Shown: positions 1-8,513 of the stretch, piece by piece
Numbering within the stretch: the stretch's first letter is position 1
Layout of the letters: the number at the start of each line of letters is the position of its first letter
DNA from: CAYWNA01 sp964459305
Lineage (GTDB): Bacteria > Planctomycetota > Planctomycetia > Pirellulales > Pirellulaceae
Reading direction: 5' to 3'
Assembly: GCA_964459305.1 (NCBI GenBank)
Contig: CAYWNA010000075.1
Coordinates: 1-50,238 of the forward strand
DNA: 50,238 nt
Made by a program: the position numbers and the translations under genes
The notes under the pieces: model-generated
Seen by the model: only the letters and a program-made list of their open reading frames with translations
What the model was told of the DNA's origin: nothing
The model's database searches: none

Positions 1-94
1 TCGAAGGGAGAGCGGGCGAAGACACGCGCAGAGAGGCGTGCAAAGAAGCGTGGAAAAGGATTGACTCGCGAGCAGGAGCACGCTGGGCCGTGAG

Positions 95-310
95 ATGGCA
101 GGGGGATCAGTGGGCGATACTGGACTCGAACACCCTCAAGAAACCACGGGAAAAACAGTGTCTTCTGAAAGGGGCGACGCGCACAATCCGACGCAATTGA
201 CGCCGATCTGGCTGAGGTGGTATCGGCATGGCCCCGGCTGCCAGAGCCCACCCGACAGGCAATCCTGCGACTGCTACGGCTCGACAGGACACGGCAACAA
301 TGCTGAGAGT
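95..310 (+). pseudogene. Decayed orphan ORF with tRNA 3'-end-like stretch
   Basis: Frame 2 from base 95 reads a Val-Gly-Asp-Thr-Gly-Leu-Glu start and, after a one-base frame change near 175-180, frame 1 continues with Gln-Ser-Asp-Ala and then AWPRLPEPTRQAIL to a TGA near 310. This combination resembles the tail ORFs that recur in planctomycete genomes (recalled, not searched). On the minus strand bases about 108-135 resemble the T-loop and acceptor end of a tRNA (TTCGAGTCC followed by TATCGCCCA), but no D-arm or anticodon arm is present. I see a relic, not a working gene. The rest of 1-529 shows nothing I can support. Confidence 0.35.
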
Positions 311-529
311 CGATCGCGCACCCTCGGGGCGACTGGACGCCGGTAGGACTTTTCCGCCAAGGCGCGGTGGCCATCGCACCCACCATCCGACGCCTGATTC
401 TCGCCTTCGTCGAAGGCACCTCACACCAGAATTAGAGCGTTGGCTGCCGCGTCATCAAGACAATCGGACCTCCGGTGATGAGAAACCGGCAGCCGGACGG
501 GATATGTCCAGGACTATGCCATTTCGCCA

Positions 530-1954
530 TCAATCAAAATCCGCCGCGAGCCAGTGGCGATAGGCAAGCCATGTCAATAGCAAACCGAACATGGCGAATA
601 ACGCCGCGCCCGCCAGCGGCAATAGGAAGTTACACAGGCCAGGCGGTAGGGACTCATGCAGCCCAACAGCCGAGATTGCTATAGGGAAACCGAACACGCC
701 CCAAATCGCCGAGAATGTTATAATCACCATTAGTGGCGAATAGGGTTTTGCCAATGAGATTAAGCAGAGCCCTATGCCAAACAGCCCGATTTGAGCCAGA
801 GCGGAGCAGGCCAAGACGTTCGCCATCAAGCCAAATTGGAGTGGTTCTTGGGCAGCGGTAAGCCACCACAGCATGAAGCCGGTGTACATGCCGCCCCACG
901 TCCGAAGGTGCGATATTGCGGCGGCCATGACGACTTCCCTCAGATAAGTCCGCCGCTCCACCGGCAGCATGATTTCGTATCCGAGTAGGTAATTTCGAGG
1001 GATAAGTTGCGACAGCGACATGACTGATGGGCAGACGATCAACCAGATCAGGAACGTCAGCAAGAAGAAATCCGACGGCTCCAGTTTCCCCTTGGCGCCC
1101 ACCCGACATTGGACTGCAACGACTACACCGACGCCGAGCAGCCAGGACTTCCAACCGCTGGGCATTCCCACTCGCCACCGGCACACGGCCGACCAACGCG
1201 ACGTGGAGGCGCGCCGGGCGTGCTCGGCCAATCGCTCTGTTTGTCCATCACGCCAACGGAACAGCAACCAATTCTCGACCGTCCGTTCGTAAAGTTTAGG
1301 CAGGTCGGTCCACGGAGCGGAGCCTCGACTTTGCCGTCCCCAAAGATTCAATCCTCGCAGAGGGTATTGAGCCCCAGGCACATCGTCGTCGAGGCGACAC
1401 AGCTGCATTCCTCCGAGCAAAATCATCACCAACCCCATACAGATAAGGGCAACCGCTTGGAGTTCGAGTTGCCCAGACATGAACTGAATAGACTCTTGCC
1501 CTAGTGGCAGGAGTAGCACGTAAATCACCGCGAGCAGTTGGCATCCGGTAAAAACAATAGTCAATAGCGGACCGCCTCTCGATGTTGCCAAACGGCGCGC
1601 TTCCCACCATAGGATCGCTCCGAAGATAAGTACGGCGATAGAAATGGGGGCGACTACGGACCAGCCCGCTAGTCGCGCGAGCATGGCTGGCAAGACAATG
1701 ATGACAACGAACGTCGCCACCGCCGCCACTACAGCGTGAACGCGGCGGAAGTTCGGCGTGAGATGAGCGCGCCAGTCAGCAAACCGCGCCACCACATGAT
1801 TGGCGAATAGAATCGGCAGCAGCAACGTCGGTATCCAAAACCCATGACGCGAATGGGGCGCCAATACTAAGACGATAATCAAAAAGAAGAGGTTACCGCG
1901 CGTCAAGAGATAGCGGATGTACGTCAGGGCAACTTGGATGTAAGGATTAGCCAT
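530..1954 (-). CDS. ABC transporter permease (about 12 membrane segments)
   Basis: This 474-residue protein is dominated by hydrophobic stretches; about twelve segments long enough to cross the membrane can be counted, with a polar region around residues 200-260 that probably faces the cytoplasm. It has no signal peptide and no enzyme motif. The ATG at 1954 overlaps the end of the ATPase gene by 8 bases, so the two are translated as a pair and together form an ABC exporter or bacitracin/YtrB-like efflux unit in the inner membrane. The substrate cannot be read from sequence. It is the last gene of the GntR-ATPase-permease operon. The operon order is the strongest evidence; the permease family itself is not one I can name securely. 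Confidence 0.8.
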   Translation of the reverse strand: MANPYIQVALTYIRYLLTRGNLFFLIIVLVLAPHSRHGFWIPTLLLPILFANHVVARFADWRAHLTPNFRRVHAVVAAVATFVVIIVLPAMLARLAGWSVVAPISIAVLIFGAILWWEARRLATSRGGPLLTIVFTGCQLLAVIYVLLLPLGQESIQFMSGQLELQAVALICMGLVMILLGGMQLCRLDDDVPGAQYPLRGLNLWGRQSRGSAPWTDLPKLYERTVENWLLFRWRDGQTERLAEHARRASTSRWSAVCRWRVGMPSGWKSWLLGVGVVVAVQCRVGAKGKLEPSDFFLLTFLIWLIVCPSVMSLSQLIPRNYLLGYEIMLPVERRTYLREVVMAAAISHLRTWGGMYTGFMLWWLTAAQEPLQFGLMANVLACSALAQIGLFGIGLCLISLAKPYSPLMVIITFSAIWGVFGFPIAISAVGLHESLPPGLCNFLLPLAGAALFAMFGLLLTWLAYRHWLAADFD

Positions 1955-2660
1955 TGTGCATCTCCACGAAGCTCTCTTCGAGATTCACATGTGTCTGCTC
2001 CTTAAGGTCTTCGAGCAGCCCTTGCCAGGCGATGCGCCCGGATCTCAGTATGGCCACGCTGTCGGCCACGCGCTCCAAGTCGGACGTGATGTGCGTGGAA
2101 AAAAGAACCGTGCGTTTACCTGGCTCCGCCAGGTCGATAATCATCTGCAAGAACTGTCGCCGGGCCAGCGGATCAAGGCTCGCAGCCGGTTCGTCCAAGA
2201 TGAGCAAGTCGGGGATGTGCCCCAACGCCAGCAGGATTGCCACCTTCTGCAACTGTCCTACCGAAAGCGGCCCAATGCGCTCTTCGCGCGGGATGTCCCA
2301 TTCCTTTGCAAGTCTGGCAACCAACTCGTGGTTCCAGTTGGGATAGAACGCGGCCGTGTAGTCGATGAAGTGCTGCACCTTCATCCACGGATACAGGTTG
2401 ACCACCTGCGGCACGTAGCCGATGCGCACTTTGGCCTCACAACTGAGGGTCCAGGAGTTCTCGCCCAGCAATCGGGCCTCACCCTGTTGCGGCCGAATCA
2501 AGCCCAACGCGCACTTGATGAGCGTGGTCTTGCCTGCCCCATTGGTGCCAAGCAATCCCAAGACCGAGCCCTTGGGCACGGCTAGGTCGAGCCCAGTTAG
2601 CACATGCTTCTTGCCGTAGGACTTGACGATCCCTCGCAAGTCGATGGCCACGTCGTTCAT
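1947..2660 (-). CDS. ABC transporter ATP-binding protein
   Basis: A 237-residue ABC ATPase that powers the neighbouring permease. Walker A is GTNGAGKTT at residues 38-46, the signature is LSVGQ at 133-137 (Val in place of the usual first Gly), Walker B is LLILDEP at 153-159 and the H-loop histidine is residue 191 in STHITSD. The length fits a single nucleotide-binding domain of the CcmA/YtrB type. Its ATG overlaps the stop of the upstream regulator by 4 bases and its end overlaps the permease start by 8, so all three genes form one transcript. The changed signature residue is unusual but tolerated in this family. The transported substrate is unknown. Confidence 0.93.
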   Translation of the reverse strand: MNDVAIDLRGIVKSYGKKHVLTGLDLAVPKGSVLGLLGTNGAGKTTLIKCALGLIRPQQGEARLLGENSWTLSCEAKVRIGYVPQVVNLYPWMKVQHFIDYTAAFYPNWNHELVARLAKEWDIPREERIGPLSVGQLQKVAILLALGHIPDLLILDEPAASLDPLARRQFLQMIIDLAEPGKRTVLFSTHITSDLERVADSVAILRSGRIAWQGLLEDLKEQTHVNLEESFVEMHNG

Positions 2661-3040
2661 GGTTTCGGTCCTTTGTCTATTGTATCCTGCAATAGTTGAT
2701 GCAGTTCCTCAGGCTCAACGCCCAGGGTCTTGGCCAATTCGGCGGCACGGGCGATCTGCTGGCGGAGCAATTCGCGTTGCTTCCGCAGTTGGCCGCTGGG
2801 CACATGATCGGCCACAAACGTCCCGTAGCCGTGCCGCCGTTGGAGAAGCCCTTCGGCGGTGAGCCGTTCGTAGACGCGGAGAATCGTATTCTGGTTGACA
2901 GCCAATTCAGAGGCCAACACCCGCACCGAAGGCAATCGCTCGCCGGGCTGTAGCACCCCGCTGGCGCACTGCGCCCTGATCTGGGCGGCAATTTGTCGGG
3001 TGATCGGCATTCCCGACGATGTTTCCACACGAATCCGCAC
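2657..3040 (-). CDS. GntR family regulator, YtrA-like
   Basis: A 127-residue protein with an N-terminal winged helix (about residues 9-75; the motif LPSVRVLASELAVNQNTILR is the recognition region) and a short C-terminal helical tail rather than a large ligand domain. That size and the position in front of an ABC ATPase and permease match the YtrA subfamily, whose members repress their own transporter operon. The start is GTG at 3040, supported by GGAGG eight bases upstream. A sigma-70-like promoter lies just upstream. By family analogy it probably responds to a compound or envelope stress that the transporter handles; the signal cannot be read from the sequence. Confidence 0.9.
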   Translation of the reverse strand: MRIRVETSSGMPITRQIAAQIRAQCASGVLQPGERLPSVRVLASELAVNQNTILRVYERLTAEGLLQRRHGYGTFVADHVPSGQLRKQRELLRQQIARAAELAKTLGVEPEELHQLLQDTIDKGPKP

Positions 3041-3065
3041 GGCTCAGTCCTCCAGTGATTACACA

Positions 3066-3093
3066 AGTATAACAGTATTCACCTGGCGGTCAA
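3066..3093 (-). promoter_or_regulatory. Sigma-70-type promoter of the GntR-ABC operon
   Basis: On the minus strand TTGACC (3093-3088) is followed after 16 bases by TATACT (3071-3066), which predicts a start near 3059, about 20 bases before the GTG start codon. The -10 region lies within two direct copies of AGTAT spaced by three bases (read on plus), a plausible operator for the GntR protein. Only sequence match supports this. Confidence 0.6.
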
Positions 3094-3246
3094 TGGGTGA
3101 TTCGGACGAATGGCGCGACTGGCACCCGCGGGGCATTGGCAACACGTTGACGGCGGCCCGTTCCGCGCCTTCTCGACGCCTGGATACGGCCCGTCGCCGG
3201 TCATAGGCCGGTCGGGATAATCACAGGTTGAAAGGGTTCTTTGCCG

Positions 3247-3474
3247 ATGACCGTCCCCGAGCGAAGCCGGTGGCACTATAGCTTGCGGGCACTGTTCGTA
3301 GGGGTGACGTTCTTGGGCGCGTTTCTGGGCTGGCTCGGCGTTCAATTCAAGTGGAGTCACGACCGAGACGAGGCGCTACGATGGGTCCACGATATTCGGG
3401 CACGACAGATCGCTGCCGAAAATGGGAGTCCAGTGCCGGCAGTTAGAGGTTTTTATGTTACGCATGGCGCATGA
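3247..3474 (+). pseudogene. Truncated planctomycete membrane-leader protein
   Basis: The ORF from ATG 3247 encodes about 75 residues: a short basic start, RWHYSLRALFVGVTFLGAFL as a membrane segment, then GWLGVQFKWSHDRDEA and a stop. This Tyr-Ser-Leu-Arg leader with a Gly-Trp pair after the membrane helix is, from memory, the N-terminus of a very common planctomycete family whose members usually run on for 150 residues or more. Here the frame stops soon after the leader, within a copy of the AT-rich intergenic repeat. It is probably a 3'-truncated relic, but a small expressed membrane protein cannot be excluded. Confidence 0.45.
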
Positions 3475-3477
3475 TAT

Positions 3478-3510
3478 ACGAAACAGATTCAAATCCGAAA
3501 TTGGAATGAT
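3478..3510 (+). repeat. Interspersed CGAAA/AATCCGAA repeat, short copy
   Basis: Carries TACGAAACAGATTCAAATCC followed by GAAATTGGAATGATC. The core CGAAACAGATTCAAA is shared exactly with the copy at 8171-8225, and the AATCCGAA words recur at 19548-19600 and, in weaker form, at 9843-9889. Confidence 0.5.
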
Positions 3511-3626
3511 CGATCAGAATCTCCCCGCGGTAAGAACGTATGAAATGACAGAGGAATGGGGACAGGGGAATACTGCGGATCATGCATCTTCGGACTGGTT
3601 TTGTTCCGGTGGCACCACTTACTCGT

Positions 3627-3815
3627 GACATCCTGCCGGATGTGTTTCCAAGGGCCGGTGGCACGACGATTTGCGAGTCGTTGTGGATGGGCGTGCCTGT
3701 TGCGACACTATCGGGCAATCGGTTGGCCGGCCAGACCGGCGTCTATTCAATTGGATCGAGTTGGGCTGGCCGAGTTCATTGCCAAAAGTGCCGCCGATTT
3801 TTTGTTAGTCACATC
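3627..3815 (+). pseudogene. Frameshifted fragment of OGT-type glycosyltransferase
   Basis: In frame 3 bases 3627-3748 read DILPDVFPRAGGTTICESLW then MGVPVATLSG; the reading then shifts to frame 1 near 3750 and continues LDRVGLAEFIAKSAADF. Both halves match, in order, the C-terminal catalytic region of the intact gene at 6204-8225 (DILLDVFPWGSGTTSYESIW, MGVPVVTLAG, RVGLAELVSRNADDY). Nucleotide similarity to bases 7821-8000 is also visible. So this is a remnant of a second Glyco_transf_41-type gene, with most of the gene missing and one frameshift. It ends against the stop codon of the convergent methyltransferase. Confidence 0.75.
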
Positions 3816-4507
3816 CTAATCTTCTTCAGCTTGACATCAAAGCGATAGTGTGCAAATGGCATCGAGTGGTGTTGTGGCAAGGCTTCGATATCTTGACAGC
3901 CGAGATACTGTCCTAGCTTTTCGAACCATGACGGACCAAACCAGGATCCGATGATTGGTTGTCCCGCCTCCAGGCCTCGAAAGTAGGCGTCGCGCCACTG
4001 GTCCCTGCAAAAGTAATTCCAAATCCGGTCCCGGTTGGGAATGTCGCCCACGAGAAAAACGCCACCCCGCCTGAGCCAATTCATGACTGATCGGAAAAGG
4101 ACGATCGTTTCGCGTTCGGAGAAGTACTGTAGCCCAGCATACAACAGGACTTTGTCAAACGATTCGTCCGGGAACGAAAGCAGCCGCGCGTCCTGTTCCA
4201 AAGGCACGACATTCGGGAATTCCGCAAAATCTATCTTTGCGAGCAACTCGCATGACACGTCGTTGGCAACGATTTGCCGACACTGCGGTGCCAGGTGCCG
4301 CGTAATAATCCCGTTTCCACAACACATCTCCAGCACTTCGTCATCGGCACGCAATTCAATTTTCGACTCAATGTCTTCGAGGATCGCAGCAATCTCGTCA
4401 TCGGCAAGAGGCTGACTGTTGATCGTCCTCCCTACCTGAACGCACATGTCCGCGTCGCCCAATTTCTGTCCTCTTTGTTGCCAATACTCCACCCAGAAAT
4501 CACTCAT
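3809..4507 (-). CDS. SAM-dependent class I methyltransferase
   Basis: A 232-residue Rossmann-fold methyltransferase. Motif I is VLEMCCGNGIITRHL around residues 58-72, followed by an acidic residue in VANDVS (about 80-85) that should bind the SAM ribose, and LLYAGLQYFSE as a post-motif region. There is no membrane segment. The gene starts 24 bases after the stop of the acyltransferase gene upstream, so they probably form a two-gene operon. The substrate cannot be told from sequence; next to glycosyltransferase and FkbM genes, a sugar or glycan-linked amino group is a reasonable guess. Its 3' end reaches the glycosyltransferase relic on the other strand. Confidence 0.85.
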   Translation of the reverse strand: MSDFWVEYWQQRGQKLGDADMCVQVGRTINSQPLADDEIAAILEDIESKIELRADDEVLEMCCGNGIITRHLAPQCRQIVANDVSCELLAKIDFAEFPNVVPLEQDARLLSFPDESFDKVLLYAGLQYFSERETIVLFRSVMNWLRRGGVFLVGDIPNRDRIWNYFCRDQWRDAYFRGLEAGQPIIGSWFGPSWFEKLGQYLGCQDIEALPQHHSMPFAHYRFDVKLKKIRM

Positions 4508-4531
4508 TCACTCGCACCTTTGGAAGACGTG

Positions 4532-5512
4532 TTACTCCGCACCACGGTATCGTGGGAAAAAATCCCCGCTTGGATTTGATTTGGCAAGACGATCATATGC
4601 CGTTTCGTCTAGTATTTTGCCATACACATAGTTGGTTGAAGTACCGGTGGACCAACCTGATTTGAAGCGGCTCAGTCCGTCGCGCTTGTCGTCCTGTAGC
4701 CCCGCTCCTGACCCCAGATTGAGCCTCCGCATTCCGCGCGATGCAAGATGATCCAGCGCAAACCAGAATAGGGCAAATGACGCCCTCATTGTATAACCCA
4801 GTTCACTGGAAGCCCCCAAGTGATAATAGGCCGTGTCGCCACACAAGTACCACAGCGAGACGCCCACGGCTTGGCCCTCATGTGTTGCTCGCAACATAAC
4901 GAAACCGGGGATGCGGAATTGTTGTTCGAAAGATGACCTTGAGAAGGCTTGTATGCCAGTGATTCCATGCCTCTGGCAAAGAACCGAATACAATCGGCAC
5001 CATTCACTTAGGTATTGCGATGGGGCCTCACATTTGTCGACGACCAAATCCCGGGACGCTTTTCTTGCATAACGTTGATGGTGCTTTGAGACAAACGCGT
5101 GCGGGGATTCCTTCAAATCTACCGTGTAATGGGTTTTGAACGGTCTAAGTACTTCGGGGCTAGTCCCCCCCAATTCCGAAACCGTGTACGAACCAAATGG
5201 ATCTGTCACCAAGACAAGGCTTACCAATTCACCTTCTTCACGGAGGGCTTGGATATCGCTGGAGAGCCATCCCCAATCTCGACACGAAAAAATCGGGTAA
5301 GGCCCCATTGCATCCCGGTAATCCGTATTCGGGATACGGCGCGTTAACAACCATCCTCCGCTTCGCGGTAATTCCTGCGGCGTCCCGAATTCCTCAAGGG
5401 ACTTGACGTAAGCGGGGTGATTGTAGCCCTGTTCCTGGTAATCACACATCGATTCACGGACTTCAGTGTCTATGGTCTGGACGAGTGCATCGAGAAAGAG
5501 GAGATCAGCCAT
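4532..5512 (-). CDS. GNAT/FemAB-like acyltransferase
   Basis: A 326-residue protein that reads like the GNAT-fold N-acyltransferases of the FemAB/CelD type: an N-terminal half with a SFEQQFRIPGFVMLRATHEG strand region, then GVSLWYLCGDTAYYHLGASS (about residues 225-245), a helix ending HLASRGMRRLNLGSGAG, and a C-terminal GLSRFKSGWST that is typical of the exosortase-linked and cell-surface polysaccharide acyltransferases. No signal peptide. It probably transfers an acyl or aminoacyl group onto a sugar precursor in the cytoplasm. It lies upstream of the methyltransferase with 24 bases between them. The exact donor is unknown. Confidence 0.7.
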   Translation of the reverse strand: MADLLFLDALVQTIDTEVRESMCDYQEQGYNHPAYVKSLEEFGTPQELPRSGGWLLTRRIPNTDYRDAMGPYPIFSCRDWGWLSSDIQALREEGELVSLVLVTDPFGSYTVSELGGTSPEVLRPFKTHYTVDLKESPHAFVSKHHQRYARKASRDLVVDKCEAPSQYLSEWCRLYSVLCQRHGITGIQAFSRSSFEQQFRIPGFVMLRATHEGQAVGVSLWYLCGDTAYYHLGASSELGYTMRASFALFWFALDHLASRGMRRLNLGSGAGLQDDKRDGLSRFKSGWSTGTSTNYVYGKILDETAYDRLAKSNPSGDFFPRYRGAE

Positions 5513-5674
5513 GTTCTCCCAGCACAGCGCAATCTTGAGACTCGCTCAATGTCGAGACGAACGTGTGTTGTCAAATCGTCGGCTCGCCTATCCAGTTGAG
5601 CGATCCAAAGAGTGCAGGATAGAAACCGGTTGCACCGAACCGCCGAGCGGGAAAGCCGTAATGCGTTTTCAAAG

Positions 5675-5968
5675 CTACTCACGCCGCGGCCGGGGATGCA
5701 TTCTAACCGGACTTGCGGTTGGCGGGCAAGCATTTCGTGGAGATTCCTCGGGCGGTCGTCCGAACCAGTCGTCCAACGTTGTCGGCGGCCGAGTGATCGA
5801 TGTGCTAACCGGCCAGAGGGTTCCCCGGCCGCAGTAAAGGCAGCGAGACATGCCGGAATCGGACGCACGTTTCGCCGGTTCGTTCACTGCAGTCGCTTCT
5901 CCTTCTGCCCCCGCGGCGAGGAACTGGCCGATCTGGGACAAGTGCTTTGTACAGTGGTGATCGGGCAA
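5675..5968 (-). CDS. Possible small protein with CLYCGR motif
   Basis: A 97-residue reading frame with an even composition, MPDHHCTKHLSQIGQFLAAG at the start and MSRCLYCGRGTLWPV in the middle followed by RPPTTLDDWFGRPPEE. The single Cys-x2-Cys could be half of a zinc ribbon, as at the C-terminus of some transposases, so the ORF may be a broken transposase end. No ribosome-binding site is obvious and I do not recognise a family. It is listed because it reads more like a protein than the other frames here. Confidence 0.25.
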   Translation of the reverse strand: MPDHHCTKHLSQIGQFLAAGAEGEATAVNEPAKRASDSGMSRCLYCGRGTLWPVSTSITRPPTTLDDWFGRPPEESPRNACPPTASPVRMHPRPRRE

Positions 5969-6080
5969 GATTCCGGTCCATCGGATGCGATGGTATCAGT
6001 GCAGCCTATCGCGCGACGCTTGCGTTTCCGCCAGTCCGTGCCAGAATGGAATTATGTGGGACTAGTACCGCTTTGCGTTT
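5915..6080 (+). repeat. Degenerate interspersed repeat, copy 1
   Basis: Read in one frame it gives LADLGQV, then SVQPIARRLRF and SVPEWNYVGLV; the copy at about 9630-9780 gives LASVGQV, SIQPIARHLRL and PIPEWDCVALV. The bases agree in the same segments (for example CAGAATGGRATT.TGTGG). The shared block is not part of a recognised gene in either place. Confidence 0.5.
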
Positions 6081-6203
6081 GAGTTTGTCAGTAGGATGGC
6101 TTTCCGAAGCCGTCCAATCCCCGTCGGCCTTGGAGGCCCACTGTACATGACCAAGGCCATGAGGGAGTAGTGTGGCGGCCGAGATTCGCCGGGGCAATTT
6201 GAG

Positions 6204-8225
6204 ATGGGAAATAAGAAGAAGCAGCGAGATCGCGGTAAGAAACGGAGATCGAAATCGACCACGTGGGACAAACGTCGTAGGCAACAAAAACGCCACGCCG
6301 CTACTAGCCCCGTTCTTTCGGGCCTGCTGCGTGCTGCGATTGCCGGTCATGAGGCAGGACGTTTCGAAGATGCCGAGCAAAAGTATACGGAGATACTACA
6401 ACAACAGCCGGATCATCCGGACGCGCTGCACTTGCTGGGCGTCCTCGTCCAGCAGACCGGCAGGTATGAAATGGCCGTGGATCTGATCACCAAGGCCATC
6501 GCGGCCAATGACGGCATCGGCGAATACCACTGCAACCTGGGCCTGGCGCTGAAGGCCCAGGGCAAGTTCGTCGAAGCATTGCACTGCTTTCGGCACGCCG
6601 TGACGCTCAAGCCCGACCACGCTCAAGCACATGCCCATTTGGGAGATGTGTATCGCTATCTTGGCGCTGCGGGCGAGGCCGTCGCTTCGTACTCGCAAGC
6701 CCTTGCCCTTCGGCCCAACGATGCTTTCCTTCTCAACTCACTCGGAACCGTTTTTCGGATGCAGAAGAACATGGATCAGGCCGTGGCCTGTTATCAACGC
6801 GCGCTGGCAGTCCAACCCGATTTCGCCGAAGCCCTCGCCAACCTGGGAGACGCGCGCCGAGCCCAGGGTAGGCTCGAAAAAGCTGTCGGTTATTACCGGC
6901 AGGCCCTGCATCTGAAACCCGACCTTGCCGAAGCCCACAGCAACCTGCTCTTCTGTCTTACTCACGATGGCAGCGTTGCCCCGGAAGAACTGTATGCCGA
7001 GCATTGCCGTTGGGGAGAAAGGCACGGTCGCGTACCGGAGGTGCTGTCCCCGCCTGCGAATGCGCCGGTTCCCGAACGCCGTTTACGCATAGGCTACGTG
7101 TCGCCCGATCTACGGGACCACGCCCTGGCTCGCTTTCTTGCACCCGTACTGGAAAATCACGATCCGGTACAAGTGGAGATTTACTGTTACGCCGAGGTCA
7201 CCGTCCCAGATCAGGTAACGGAAAGTCTCCGGTCGATGGCCAACGGTTGGCAATTCACTTGTGGGATGACGGATGAACAGTTGGCCAGGAAGATTCACGC
7301 GGACGGGATCGACATTTTGGTCGATCTAGCGGGCCACACGGCCAACAATCGTCTGAGGGCATTCGCCTATAAGCCCGCCCCAGTGCAGGCCACGTGGTTA
7401 GGCTATCCGAATACTACGGGTTTGAAGACGATCGACTATCGGCTAACGGACGTGGTGACGGACCCGCCACACAAGCCTGCGTTGGGGACGGAGGAGCTGA
7501 TGTGGCTGCGTGGTGGGATCGATTGTTTTGCGCCGCCACACTATGCCCCCGATGTGATGCCGCCACCTGGCTTGCGAAACGGGTACGCCACGTTTGGGTC
7601 GTTCCACCGGTTAGACAAACTAACTCCTGACGTTCTGGGTGTTTGGTGCCGACTCTTAAACGAGTTGCCCAGCGCTCGCATGTTGGTGTTTCGAGACACA
7701 TTGCGCGGCGATGCGAAGCAGACGCTGGAGCAGGAGTTTGTCAATCGCGGAATTGCGGCCAGTCGACTGGACCTGCGGCATGATTGCGAAACCGGCTATC
7801 TTTCGGTCTACAACGAGATCGACATACTTTTGGACGTCTTCCCATGGGGCAGCGGCACGACAAGCTACGAGTCAATCTGGATGGGCGTGCCCGTGGTCAC
7901 GCTCGCGGGCGAGCGGTCTGCGACCCGCAGCGGCGCTTGCCTGCTGGCTCGAGTTGGTCTGGCCGAGTTGGTTTCCAGGAATGCTGACGACTATGTATCG
8001 GTGGCCGTCCGCGCAGCCACCAACCTTGACCGACTGGCTCGTTGGCGGTCCACGCTTCGCACTCGTATGGCACTGACCGTGTGCGACGCAGCCAAATTCA
8101 CCAAGGGGCTCGAAGAATCCTACCGCGAGATGTGGCGGCGCTGGTGTAACAAGGTACGATTTGAGAAAGATACGAAATCCGAAGCGCGAAATCCGAAACA
8201 GATTCAAAACCCGAGTCCCGAATGA
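6204..8225 (+). CDS. TPR plus OGT/SPINDLY-type glycosyltransferase
   Basis: A 673-residue protein with a Lys/Arg-rich start (residues 1-35), about six to seven tetratricopeptide repeats (about 40-270; e.g. EALANLGDARRAQGRLEKAV), and a Glyco_transf_41 catalytic part from RLRIGYVSPDLRDHALARF (about 293) through DILVDLAGHTANNRL (about 370) to FPWGSGTTSYESIWMGVPVV (about 545). This family moves a sugar such as GlcNAc from a nucleotide sugar to Ser/Thr of proteins; in bacteria several members act on flagellin (known for the family, inferred here). The last 20 or so codons run through an interspersed repeat, so the natural C-terminus may have ended near residue 650. A broken relative lies at 3627-3815. 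Confidence 0.9.
   Translation: MGNKKKQRDRGKKRRSKSTTWDKRRRQQKRHAATSPVLSGLLRAAIAGHEAGRFEDAEQKYTEILQQQPDHPDALHLLGVLVQQTGRYEMAVDLITKAIAANDGIGEYHCNLGLALKAQGKFVEALHCFRHAVTLKPDHAQAHAHLGDVYRYLGAAGEAVASYSQALALRPNDAFLLNSLGTVFRMQKNMDQAVACYQRALAVQPDFAEALANLGDARRAQGRLEKAVGYYRQALHLKPDLAEAHSNLLFCLTHDGSVAPEELYAEHCRWGERHGRVPEVLSPPANAPVPERRLRIGYVSPDLRDHALARFLAPVLENHDPVQVEIYCYAEVTVPDQVTESLRSMANGWQFTCGMTDEQLARKIHADGIDILVDLAGHTANNRLRAFAYKPAPVQATWLGYPNTTGLKTIDYRLTDVVTDPPHKPALGTEELMWLRGGIDCFAPPHYAPDVMPPPGLRNGYATFGSFHRLDKLTPDVLGVWCRLLNELPSARMLVFRDTLRGDAKQTLEQEFVNRGIAASRLDLRHDCETGYLSVYNEIDILLDVFPWGSGTTSYESIWMGVPVVTLAGERSATRSGACLLARVGLAELVSRNADDYVSVAVRAATNLDRLARWRSTLRTRMALTVCDAAKFTKGLEESYREMWRRWCNKVRFEKDTKSEARNPKQIQNPSPE
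8171..8225 (+). repeat. AATCCGAA interspersed repeat inside gene end
   Basis: TACGAAATCCGAAGCGCGAA then ATCCGAAACAGATTCAAAAC encodes the C-terminal KSEARNPKQIQNPSPE of the glycosyltransferase. Same word set as 19548-19600 and 3478-3510, so the gene end has been replaced or extended by a repeat. Confidence 0.65.
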
Positions 8226-8513
8226 TCAAATCGCAGATCGTGACCCACGGATGAAGATTCGGTCGGTTGATCTTGAACAGAAGGTCACAAAGAACGCAAA
8301 GGGGCCTTTGAACATATCGCGACACTTCGGTTGTGTCGGGTTGAGATCTGCCCATAATCTGCGAGAGTGTTCCTGGTAGCTTCGTCACGGATGGCGAGCG
8401 GGCGTTGATGTGCCCAGCGGATGCGCCGATAATGCCTGTGGCGTGAGTTTGCCGCCGCCCTGTATGTGGGACGCCGACAGGCGCCCTTTTCTCGCCGACC
8501 AATCCGAGGACCG
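8226..8513. other. Intergenic region with CACAAAGAACGCAAAG word
   Basis: No gene is supported. The stretch AGGTCACAAAGAACGCAAAG (8282-8301) is a word often met between genes in environmental bacterial genomes (recalled). A GAGG (8506-8509) precedes the FkbM start. Confidence 0.4.

Larger units (their letters stand above)
5513..6203. other. Intergenic 690 bp with repeat and candidate small ORF
   Basis: Between the divergent acyltransferase and glycosyltransferase genes. It holds a minus-strand ORF (5675-5968, listed separately) and one copy of a degenerate repeat whose second copy lies at about 9630-9780. Promoters for both flanking genes must lie here, but I see no convincing box. Confidence 0.5.

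Noticed and set aside
107..140. tRNA gene on minus strand
   Set aside because: Only a T-loop/acceptor-like stretch; T-stem pairs poorly and no D-arm or anticodon arm upstream.
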